The translations under genes and the position numbers were made by a program. DNA of 5,341 bases from DASTYU01 sp035764655 (lineage in GTDB: Bacteria > Chloroflexota > Limnocylindria > Limnocylindrales > CSP1-4): the NCBI GenBank assembly GCA_035764655.1, contig DASTYU010000049.1, forward strand, positions 1 through 5,341. Direction: 5' to 3'. Below are positions 1 through 5,161 of the stretch, piece by piece. Positions within the stretch are counted from its first letter, which is position 1, and each line of letters opens with the position of its first letter. The notes under the pieces were generated by a model. The model did no database searches. It was given only the letters and a program-made list of their open reading frames with translations, and had not been told where the DNA came from.

Positions 1-118
1 CGAGAAGGACGGCTCGTTGGCCGGACCCGGCTACACGGAGGCCGAGGCTGCGGGCCTGCCGCAGCAGTACCGGCTGACCGGGGTCGTGATCAAGCCACGC
101 GTCACGGCGGGCGCCTGA
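1..118 (+). CDS. C-terminal end of an unrecognised protein (partial)
   Basis: The frame that starts at base 2 is open from the window edge to a TGA at 116-118 and gives 38 residues. The tail contains GYTEAEAAGLPQQYRL and ends IKPRVTAGA. Composition and codon use (GC-rich third positions) match the downstream genes, so this is very likely the end of a real gene whose body lies outside the window. The fragment is too short for me to name a family, and I see no membrane segment or metal-binding motif in it. It is separated from the next gene by 55 bp that contain a likely promoter, so it is probably the last gene of a different transcript. The alternative is a chance open frame, which is possible at this GC content over so short a stretch. 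Confidence 0.6.
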   Translation, partial: EKDGSLAGPGYTEAEAAGLPQQYRLTGVVIKPRVTAGA

Positions 119-158
119 CCGAAATCCGAGTGCGGCGCAAGGGTTTCCGGCCGTTCGG

Positions 159-167
159 TGCTACCCT
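159..167 (+). promoter_or_regulatory. Extended -10 promoter element, probable leaderless start
   Basis: TGCTACCCT carries the extended -10 TG (159-160) one base before the hexamer TACCCT (162-167), which fits the TAnnnT core. Six bases separate the hexamer from the A of the ATG at 174, so transcription would begin at or within a base or two of the start codon. No Shine-Dalgarno sequence precedes that ATG, which agrees with a leaderless message. There is no good -35 box at the usual spacing (139-144 reads AAGGGT), as is common when an extended -10 is present. The assignment rests on sequence alone. Confidence 0.5.
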
Positions 168-173
168 CATGGC

Positions 174-509
174 ATGACCGACCAGCCCATGACCACCGCC
201 GAACCCGCCGCTGCGCCCGCCTTCGATCCTGAGCGCCGGGCGACGGAGCTCGCGATCCTCGACGCCCTGCGATCGGTGGTCGACCCCGAGATCGGGATGA
301 ACGTCGTCGAGCTGGCGCTCATCAAGCAGATCATCCTCGGCCCCGATGGGACCGAGATCAAGATGATCCTGACGACGCCGTTCTGCCCCTACGCCGGGTC
401 GATGATCGCCCAGGTCAAGGAACAGGCCGAGTCGGTCGTGGACCACGACGTCAAGGTGACCCTGCTGGCCGAGCGCTGGGATCCGCGCGACGCCGGCCTG
501 ATGTGGTAA
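174..509 (+). CDS. MIP18/DUF59 family metal-sulfur cluster assembly factor (SufT-like)
   Basis: A 111-residue cytosolic protein of the MIP18/DUF59 family (SufT, PaaD and eukaryotic CIA2 relatives). These proteins help mature or deliver Fe-S clusters to target enzymes. Diagnostic features are the helix-end motif DPEIGMNVVELALI (residues 37-50) and TTPFCPYAG (67-75) with the single conserved Cys at position 71, which is the presumed metal or cluster contact. A WDP motif (102-104) near the end corresponds to the family's WDPPW region. The protein stops soon after this motif, without the MSEEAR-like tail of many relatives. Residues 1-17 are a disordered Ala/Pro-rich leader. The ATG at 174 is preferred because it fits the promoter spacing; the in-frame ATG at 189 is a possible alternative. 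It appears to be the first gene of an operon, 7 bp ahead of the adenosyltransferase gene. The family call is secure, but the exact client protein cannot be read from sequence. Confidence 0.9.
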   Translation: MTDQPMTTAEPAAAPAFDPERRATELAILDALRSVVDPEIGMNVVELALIKQIILGPDGTEIKMILTTPFCPYAGSMIAQVKEQAESVVDHDVKVTLLAERWDPRDAGLMW

Positions 510-516
510 CCGCCCC

Positions 517-1185
517 GTGACCGCCGGCTCGGGGCGCGCCAGTCCCGGGTTCGACTCCGCGGTGGCGACCGGCAAGGGCGACGACGGCACCACCGGTCTC
601 CTGTACGGTGGCGACCGCATCGCGAAGGACGATCCGCGAGCCGAGGCGTACGGCACGATCGACGAGGCCGTGGCGGCGCTCGGTCTCGCCCGCGCCGAGC
701 TCGGCCTGAAGCACGAGCTCGACGTCGTCCCGCCGGGCCTGGCCGGGGTCTCGGAGCTCATCCTCCGTCTCCAGCGCGAGCTGTTCGTCGCGGCCGCCGA
801 GCTGGCGACGAACCCGGACGCGTGGGACCGCCTCCAGGACGAGACCACGCGCGTGTCGGCGTCGATGGTGGAGGGCCTTGACGCGCTCCTCCGCGACCTC
901 GAGTCCCACGTCGAGATGCCGCGCGAATTCGTGGTTCCCGGGGAGTCGCGAACGAGTGCCGCGATCGAGGTCGCGCGAACCACGGTCCGCCGGGCGGAGC
1001 GGCGGGCAGTCACGCTCAGGCGCGACGGGCTGGTTCCGGGAACCCATCTGGTACCGTATTTGAACCGGCTCGCCGATCTGCTGTGGGTCCTTGCCAGGGC
1101 CGTTGAGCAGGCAGAGTCCCGACGAGCGCCGCCGTCACGACCGGGCGGGCGGCGCGCAACCGGCGCCCGGACGGAGGAAGACTAG
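517..1185 (+). CDS. pduO: PduO-type ATP:cob(I)alamin adenosyltransferase
   Basis: This enzyme transfers the adenosyl group of ATP to cob(I)alamin or a corrinoid precursor, making adenosylcobalamin for enzymes such as methylmalonyl-CoA mutase. The PduO/MMAB signatures appear in order: the ATP loop TGKGDDGTTGLLYGG (18-32), then KDDPRAEAYGTIDE (37-50), FVVPG (138-142), the Arg-rich ATP/subunit-interface helix ARTTVRRAERR (153-163), and YLNRLADLLWVLAR (181-194) with the conserved Asn at 183. At 222 residues it is somewhat longer than the usual 180-200. The excess is a basic, disordered C-terminal tail after about residue 200 and a short N-terminal leader. The start is uncertain: GTG at 517 lies 7 bp after the previous stop, while GTG at 562 would begin just before the conserved loop. 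Neither has a Shine-Dalgarno sequence, so translation is probably coupled to the upstream gene. The tail overlaps nothing, but its stop codon is part of the next gene's ribosome binding site. Confidence 0.93.
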   Translation: MTAGSGRASPGFDSAVATGKGDDGTTGLLYGGDRIAKDDPRAEAYGTIDEAVAALGLARAELGLKHELDVVPPGLAGVSELILRLQRELFVAAAELATNPDAWDRLQDETTRVSASMVEGLDALLRDLESHVEMPREFVVPGESRTSAAIEVARTTVRRAERRAVTLRRDGLVPGTHLVPYLNRLADLLWVLARAVEQAESRRAPPSRPGGRRATGARTEED

Positions 1186-1190
1186 GAAAG
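1184..1190 (+). promoter_or_regulatory. Ribosome binding site overlapping the upstream stop codon
   Basis: AGGAAAG begins inside the TAG stop (1183-1185) of the adenosyltransferase gene, and its AGGA core (1184-1187) lies 5 bases before the ATG at 1193. A second purine run, GGAGGAAG (1173-1180), sits further upstream. This site decides the start of the YccA-like gene at 1193 rather than at the ATG at 1091, which would overlap the upstream gene by 95 bp and add 34 basic, non-conserved residues. The arrangement suggests translational coupling. Confidence 0.65.
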
Positions 1191-1192
1191 CG

Positions 1193-1939
1193 ATGGGTCC
1201 GAACCAGAACCCCGTAGTCCCCAACCAGAGACCGCTCACCCCCAACCAGAGCCCGTACTCGACGCCGTCCAACCTTGGCGTTCGGCCGGCGACCCAGCTG
1301 TCGGCGGCGTTCCTCACCCAGGCGTTTGCCTGGATGTTCGTGGGCCTGCTGCTCACTGCGGCCATCGCGTACGTCGTTCAGAGCAACCCGCGCCTGCTGG
1401 AGTTCGCCGCGAACTCGTGGCTGATCCTCATCATTGCCCAGCTCGGGATCGTCTTCGCGATCAGCGGGGCGATCAACCGGATCAGCGCCACCGTGGCGCT
1501 GGGCCTCTTCTTCGTGTACGCCGCATCGGTCGGCGTCACGATCGGCCTGATCGTGTCGGTCTACACGACCGCATCGGTCGCGACGGCCTTCCTTTCGGCG
1601 TCGGCGATGTTCGGGGCGGCGGCCATCTACGGCGCGGTCACCAAGCGCTCCCTGGCCGGCCTCGGCGGCATCCTGTTCATGGGTCTCATCGGGCTGATCG
1701 TCGCGATGGTGATCAACGTGTTCGTCGGCTGGGAGACGCTCAACGTCGTCATCTCGATCGTCGGCATCGTGATCTTCACGGCCCTCACGGCGTACGACGT
1801 CCAGCGCATCCAGAACGGTGACATCGCCGCGTGGACCGGGTCGATGGAGAAGGGCGCGGTCATTGGCGCGCTCCGCCTGTACCTCGACTTCATCAACCTG
1901 TTCCTGTTCTTCCTGCGCCTGTTCGGCTCGCGCAACTAG
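1193..1939 (+). CDS. Bax inhibitor-1/YccA family integral membrane protein
   Basis: A 248-residue multi-pass membrane protein of the BI-1/YccA (LFG/TMBIM) family. Bacterial relatives include E. coli YccA, which modulates FtsH proteolysis, and Bacillus YetJ, a pH-sensitive Ca2+ leak channel. Hydrophobic segments lie at about 45-64, 73-92, 99-122, 126-148, 155-180 and 184-201, followed by the amphipathic last helix at about 226-243. Family marks are AYDVQRIQ (200-207) with Asp202, and LYLDFINLFLFFLRLFG (229-245) with Asp232. These two Asp residues probably correspond to the family's di-aspartyl sensor, an inference from motif position. The first 44 residues are hydrophilic and Pro/Asn/Gln-rich, with three 7-residue repeats, and probably face the cytoplasm. 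It is the last gene of the three-gene operon and is followed by a strong hairpin. The family is clear, but the transported ion or protease partner is unknown. Confidence 0.92.
   Translation: MGPNQNPVVPNQRPLTPNQSPYSTPSNLGVRPATQLSAAFLTQAFAWMFVGLLLTAAIAYVVQSNPRLLEFAANSWLILIIAQLGIVFAISGAINRISATVALGLFFVYAASVGVTIGLIVSVYTTASVATAFLSASAMFGAAAIYGAVTKRSLAGLGGILFMGLIGLIVAMVINVFVGWETLNVVISIVGIVIFTALTAYDVQRIQNGDIAAWTGSMEKGAVIGALRLYLDFINLFLFFLRLFGSRN
1199..1261 (+). repeat. Three in-frame 21-bp repeats encoding PNQxP heptads
   Basis: Three consecutive 21-bp units encode PNQNPVV, PNQRPLT and PNQSPYS (residues 3-23 of the YccA-like protein). Each unit begins CCG or CCC followed by AACCAGA, and the rest varies, so the repeats are diverged but recognisable in both DNA and protein. 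They lie in the hydrophilic N-terminal tail ahead of the first membrane segment. Confidence 0.75.
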
Positions 1940-1965
1940 CAGCACGCCTGGCCCGGGACCACACC

Positions 1966-1989
1966 ACGGCGGCCCACCCGGGCCGCCGT
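1966..1989. terminator. GC-rich hairpin at the convergent gene junction
   Basis: ACGGCGGCCC (1966-1975) pairs perfectly with GGGCCGCCGT (1980-1989) around the 4-base loop ACCC. The 10-bp stem lies 26 bp after the YccA-like stop and directly abuts the minus-strand mgtE stop codon (1992-1990). Its position between two convergent genes suggests a shared terminator. Neither side has a true T-run (plus side TTCAGATT), so it would be a weak or non-canonical intrinsic terminator. The left arm has a competitor, described in the findings. Confidence 0.55.
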
Positions 1990-3321
1990 TCAGATTCCCA
2001 GGATGAGCTTTGCGATCAGGAAGTAGATCACCAGCCCACTCGCGTCGACGATCGTCGTGATGAACGGCGCCGACAGGACCGCCGGGTCGAAGCCGACGCG
2101 GCCGGCGAGGATCGGAAGCAGCGAACCGACCGTTGACGCATAGGTGCAGATCGTCGCGACAGACAGCGCCACGACCGTGCCCATCGGCGTCCCGAACAAC
2201 ACAGATACCGGTATGAACGCGATCAGGCCGAGGCCGACGCCCAGCATCAGCCCGACCCGTGCCTCGCGCAGGACGACCCGCGGCAGGTCCTCGAAGCGGA
2301 CCTCTCCGAGGGCCAGCGCACGGACCACGGTCGTGGCCGATTGCGCCCCGGTGTTGCCGCCTGTGCCGATGAGCAGCGGGATGAACAGGGACAGCGTGAC
2401 CACGGTTTCCAGCGCGACCTGGAAGAAATCGAGCACGCTGACGGTCAGGCTGGCTGCCACGATCAGCAGCAGCAGCCACACGATCCGGGTCCGGGCCAGG
2501 CGGAACACCGACACCGAGAAGTAGGGCCGCCCCACGGGCTCCGAACCGCCGGTCCGGGCGATGTCCTCGGTTTCCTCCTCCTCGAGGACCGCCATCGCGT
2601 CGTCGACCGTGACAATGCCGACGAGGCGGTTCTCGGTGTCGACGATGGGCAGGGCCAGGAGGTCTGCCTCGCCGATAAGGCGTGCCACCGTCTCCTGGTC
2701 GTCGTCGACGCGGGCGGAATAGACCTCGGCCTCGGTTTCCATCAGGTCGCCGATTCGCTGATCCGGGTCTGCAACGACGACGTCGCGCAACCCGATCGCG
2801 CCGATCAGGCGGCGCTGGTCGTCCGTGACGGGAAGGGCGTAGACGGTTTCCGCGGACCGGCCCGCCTGCCGGACCTTGTTGAGTGCCTGTTCTGCACTCA
2901 TGCCGGACCGCAGGCTGACGTACTCCGGCGACATGATCCGGCCGGCCGTGTCCTCCGGGTAACCGAGGAGTGTCCCGGTGAGCGCCCGCTCCCACGGGCT
3001 GAGGCCGGCCAGCAGCCGGCGGGCAACCTTGGCCGGCATCTCGTCCACGAGGCGCGCCCGATCGTCGGGGTCCATGTCCTCGAAGAGCTGGACGACGCGC
3101 TCGTCGCGCAGGCTGTCGAGGAGCGCCTGCTGGTCGGCCGGATCGAGCGTCTCGAAGACCTCGATCGCGCGGTCCTTCGCGAGGAGCCGGAACGGCACCG
3201 CACGCTGCTCCACGTCGAGGCGCGCGAGCTCCTCGGCGATCTCGACCGTGTTCAGCTCGTTGAGCCGGTCGTTCAGGCGCTCGATGTCGCCGCTCTCGAC
3301 GAGCTCTTCAAGGGTCGTCAT
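1990..3321 (-). CDS. mgtE: MgtE family magnesium transporter
   Basis: A 443-residue Mg2+ channel/transporter of the inner membrane, close to the family's usual length of about 450. Domain order is complete. The acidic helical N domain spans about 1-125. Two CBS domains follow at about 128-190 and 192-252; GRIMSPEY marks the first and VGIVTVDDAMAVLEEEETED (234-253) the end of the second and the linker to the plug helix. The transmembrane domain runs from about 279 to the end. The pore signature PLLIGTGGNTGAQSATT (315-331) and the last-helix motif TTIVDASGLVIYFL (422-435) are present. Asp426 falls where Thermus MgtE has its ion-selective Asp432. In relatives, Mg2+ binding at the N/CBS interface closes the pore. 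The start is ATG at 3321 with no Shine-Dalgarno sequence; no in-frame alternative lies close upstream. The leader is too short for an M-box riboswitch if the proposed promoter is right. Confidence 0.96.
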   Translation of the reverse strand: MTTLEELVESGDIERLNDRLNELNTVEIAEELARLDVEQRAVPFRLLAKDRAIEVFETLDPADQQALLDSLRDERVVQLFEDMDPDDRARLVDEMPAKVARRLLAGLSPWERALTGTLLGYPEDTAGRIMSPEYVSLRSGMSAEQALNKVRQAGRSAETVYALPVTDDQRRLIGAIGLRDVVVADPDQRIGDLMETEAEVYSARVDDDQETVARLIGEADLLALPIVDTENRLVGIVTVDDAMAVLEEEETEDIARTGGSEPVGRPYFSVSVFRLARTRIVWLLLLIVAASLTVSVLDFFQVALETVVTLSLFIPLLIGTGGNTGAQSATTVVRALALGEVRFEDLPRVVLREARVGLMLGVGLGLIAFIPVSVLFGTPMGTVVALSVATICTYASTVGSLLPILAGRVGFDPAVLSAPFITTIVDASGLVIYFLIAKLILGI

Positions 3322-3332
3322 GGAAGTGTTCC
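3322..3332. promoter_or_regulatory. 11-bp palindrome directly before the mgtE start
   Basis: GGAAGTGTTCC is a GGAA/TTCC inverted repeat with a 3-base centre. It ends at the base next to the mgtE ATG and occupies the place where a Shine-Dalgarno sequence would be. It could be an operator or a small mRNA hairpin, or a chance palindrome. No function is shown. Confidence 0.25.
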
Positions 3333-3396
3333 GTCGGCGATCGGCGCCGGGCGCCGGGAGGGAGGTCGCTGCGGTGCCGCCGGGACGGCCCCGCGC

Positions 3397-3402
3397 ATGA
3401 TA
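3397..3402 (-). promoter_or_regulatory. Possible -10 box for mgtE
   Basis: On the minus strand the hexamer TATCAT (3402 to 3397) matches the TATAAT consensus at five of six positions and stands out in a very GC-rich leader. Initiation near 3390 would give a 5' untranslated region of about 69 bases. The -35 region is poor (TGAACC at 18-bp spacing), so this remains tentative. It would allow mgtE to be transcribed apart from the upstream oxidoreductase gene. Confidence 0.35.
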
Positions 3403-3434
3403 GGCGGCGCGACGCTCCTCGGTTCAGCGAACGA

Positions 3435-3450
3435 CCCCGCCGCAGCGGGG
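3435..3450 (-). terminator. Short hairpin after the oxidoreductase gene
   Basis: CCCCGC (3435-3440) and GCGGGG (3445-3450) form a 6-bp GC stem with a 4-base loop, about 30 bp past the oxidoreductase stop and upstream of the proposed mgtE promoter. On the minus strand it is followed by TCGTTCGC, so there is no proper T-run. It may attenuate read-through into mgtE, but the structure is short enough to arise by chance at this GC content. Confidence 0.35.
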
Positions 3451-3481
3451 CCGCGTCAATCTGGCGTGGGGTCAGTCGGGC

Positions 3482-4897
3482 TCAGCGCGTGGCGGCAGGC
3501 GTCACGTTCTGGTTGCGCCGGAAGACGTTGTCCGGATCGTACTCGCGCTTCAGCTCGGCGAGGCGGTCGGAGGCCGGCCCGAAGCTCGTGCGCACGAGGG
3601 TCGAGCCCTCCTCGAACATGCCCGGGAAGTTCAGGTAGCTGCCACCGGCCGCTTCCGCGTCGACGCTCGCGAGGACATCACGCGCCCACGCGATGTTCTC
3701 GGCATCGGTCGCGGGATCGTCCCAGTTCGCCTCGGGGCTGAGGAGGTAGCCAGGGTCACGCGGGCCGAAGGCGGTCGCGTCCGGCGCCGCGGCGCTCATC
3801 GCGCCGCCGTTCAGCCACAGGTCGATCGTCGAATGGCCCGATGGCGCGGCCTCGACCTGCTCGACCAGCGCGTCGATGGCAGCGTCGCTGAGGGAGGGCA
3901 GCCGCTGCGATTTCCAGTAGTAGCGGTGACCCGCCGGATAGTCGGCGTCGAAGACGGTCTGCGCCTCGGTGTACGGCACCGCGCCGCTGAAGTCGACCAG
4001 CGGTCCGGCGAGCTCACGAAGCGGCTGGAGTGCGGTCATGCCGTCGTCGGGCGGGCCGGCGAACATGCCGAGGATCGCGACGAACGGTGCCTCGTGGAGC
4101 GACGGGTCGAAGGCGTCCAGTGGCGGCACGTGCCCGAACACGGCGAGCGTGCTGATGGCTCCGGCAGTGTCGGCGGCCACGACGCGCTCGTGCGCGCGCA
4201 ACACCTCGTGCGCGGCCGCGAGCGGGTAGAGGACGTTGGCGAAGGCCACCTCCGGGCCGAGCGGGTGGAGGCGGAACTCGAACGCCGTCACGACGCCGAA
4301 GTTGCCGCCGCCGCCGCGCAGGCCCCAAAGGAGTTCGGGATGCTCCGCTCCGCTCGTCCACACGATGCTGCCGTCGGCCAGCACGACCTCAGCGCCGATC
4401 ATGTTGTCCGCCGACAGGCCGTGGCGTCGGCGCAACCAGCCCATCCCGCCGCCGAGCGTGAGTCCGCCGACGCCGGTTTCGCTCACCACGCCGCCCGGCG
4501 TGACGAGACCGAAGGGCTGGGTGGCCGCGTCCACCTGGCCCCAGGTGGCGCCGCCGCCCACTCGGGCCGTGCGCTTCACCGGGTCGACCTCGATGACCTG
4601 CATGGATGACAGGTCGATCACCAGCCCGTCATCGACGCTGGCGAGTCCGGCGACGTTGTGGCCGCCGCCGCGGACCGCGATCGGCAGTTCGCGATCGCGA
4701 GCGAAGCCGATGGACGCGGCGACGTCCGATGCCGTGCCGGGTCGGACGATCAGCGCCGGACGCGGATCGATCATGCCGTTCCAGACCCGGCGCGCCTGGT
4801 CGAACTCAGGTGCGCCGGGATCGAGAACCGAGCCGGCTGGGCTGATGAGCGCACGAAGCGCTTCGGCCGCCTCCGGGGCGGTCGCTGGGGATGTCAT
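3482..4897 (-). CDS. FAD-linked oxidoreductase with PCMH and berberine-bridge (BBE-like) domains
   Basis: A 471-residue flavoprotein oxidase or dehydrogenase of the PCMH/BBE family. The FAD domain covers about 44-214, with PIAVRGGGHNVAG (72-84), in which His80 is the expected 8-alpha-histidyl FAD attachment. It is followed by GVGGLTLGGGMGWL (142-155), GLSADNM (160-166) and LRGGGGNFGVVTAFEF (193-208). The C-terminal BBE motif YDPDNVFRRNQN (453-464) is intact. Tyr421 in SYLNF matches the YxN motif that carries a catalytic Tyr in some relatives. Enzymes with two covalent bonds to FAD have a Cys before the GVGG motif; here the segment reads VVSET and the whole protein has no Cys, so only single His attachment is possible. 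No signal peptide is visible, so it is probably cytosolic. The family acts on sugars, alkaloids, polyketides and other substrates; the substrate here cannot be told. The ATG at 4897 lacks a strong Shine-Dalgarno sequence. Confidence 0.92.
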   Translation of the reverse strand: MTSPATAPEAAEALRALISPAGSVLDPGAPEFDQARRVWNGMIDPRPALIVRPGTASDVAASIGFARDRELPIAVRGGGHNVAGLASVDDGLVIDLSSMQVIEVDPVKRTARVGGGATWGQVDAATQPFGLVTPGGVVSETGVGGLTLGGGMGWLRRRHGLSADNMIGAEVVLADGSIVWTSGAEHPELLWGLRGGGGNFGVVTAFEFRLHPLGPEVAFANVLYPLAAAHEVLRAHERVVAADTAGAISTLAVFGHVPPLDAFDPSLHEAPFVAILGMFAGPPDDGMTALQPLRELAGPLVDFSGAVPYTEAQTVFDADYPAGHRYYWKSQRLPSLSDAAIDALVEQVEAAPSGHSTIDLWLNGGAMSAAAPDATAFGPRDPGYLLSPEANWDDPATDAENIAWARDVLASVDAEAAGGSYLNFPGMFEEGSTLVRTSFGPASDRLAELKREYDPDNVFRRNQNVTPAATR

Positions 4898-4975
4898 TCA
4901 GAAATCGCTCTCTACGCGGGCATCGCGCCCAGGGGGGACGTGTCGCGGACGCGGAACGTCCAGCTAATCGCGGCG

Positions 4976-5004
4976 AGTAAGGCACGGTAATGGACAAACA
5001 TCAA
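4976..5004 (-). promoter_or_regulatory. Weak candidate promoter for the oxidoreductase gene
   Basis: On the minus strand, TTGATG (5004-4999) and CTTACT (4981-4976) are separated by 17 bp. The -35 box is fair, while the -10 box matches consensus at only three of six positions. This is the least GC-rich patch upstream of the gene, which supports a promoter somewhere here. Initiation near 4969 would leave a leader of about 72 bases. Confidence 0.3.
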
Positions 5005-5019
5005 TCACATACGCGACAG

Positions 5020-5090
5020 GTCGGGGAGCATCGCGAGCGCTTGCTCCGTTTGTTGCGCCACGAACACCAGTTGAAGCGCCCCTCCCCGAC
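5020..5090. other. Long imperfect inverted repeat in the divergent intergenic region
   Basis: GTCGGGGAG (5020-5028) is the exact reverse complement of CTCCCCGAC (5082-5090). Nested inside, GCGCTT (5037-5042) is the exact reverse complement of AAGCGC (5074-5079). A transcript of either strand could form a two-part stem of 9 and 6 bp closed by a loop of about 31 bases. An overlapping dyad GGAGCA-N11-TGCTCC (5025-5030 and 5042-5047) shares the left arm. It lies outside both proposed transcripts, upstream of the Rrf2 promoter. It could be an operator region, a terminator-like structure or a small RNA, and nothing seen decides between these. Confidence 0.35.
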
Positions 5091-5119
5091 GCCGAGGGCG
5101 AACTCGAAGCCACCTTCGA

Positions 5120-5149
5120 TTGACGCTCCGGCGACGGGCACCGTAGACT
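5120..5149 (+). promoter_or_regulatory. Sigma-70-type promoter of the Rrf2 regulator gene
   Basis: TTGACG (5120-5125) and TAGACT (5144-5149) are separated by 18 bp. The -35 matches consensus at five of six positions and the -10 at four of six. Initiation around 5156 would leave only about six bases before the ATG at 5162, which has no Shine-Dalgarno sequence, so the message would be nearly leaderless. Rrf2 regulators often repress their own promoters, but I find no clear match to a published IscR box. Confidence 0.6.
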
Positions 5150-5161
5150 AATCCCGACGAA

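Noticed and set aside
169..177. A minimal upstream reading frame, ATG GCA TGA, overlapping the SufT-like start
   Set aside because: If the message is leaderless, as the promoter spacing suggests, this frame is not transcribed. A two-codon frame is also easily due to chance.
1091..1192. A longer start (ATG at 1091) for the YccA-like protein
   Set aside because: The added 34 residues are basic and unlike the family, and they would overlap the adenosyltransferase gene by 95 bp. A good ribosome binding site serves the ATG at 1193.
1016..2995. A 659-codon open frame on the minus strand across the YccA-like gene and mgtE
   Set aside because: It overlaps two well-recognised genes in other frames, is dominated by Arg, Gly, Pro and Asp in low-complexity order, and shows no domain. 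It is a by-product of high GC, where stop codons are rare.
3333..3481. An M-box or other riboswitch between the oxidoreductase and mgtE
   Set aside because: I could find only short GC-rich hairpins and no conserved riboswitch core. The likely leader is too short.
2341..3741. A 466-codon open frame on the plus strand opposite mgtE
   Set aside because: It is the antisense shadow of mgtE, with no recognisable motif, and it crosses the end of mgtE, the intergenic gap and the oxidoreductase gene.
3833..4609. A 258-codon open frame on the plus strand opposite the oxidoreductase
   Set aside because: It is antisense to conserved FAD-domain coding sequence, with a composition expected from a reverse-strand GC-rich frame and no domain.
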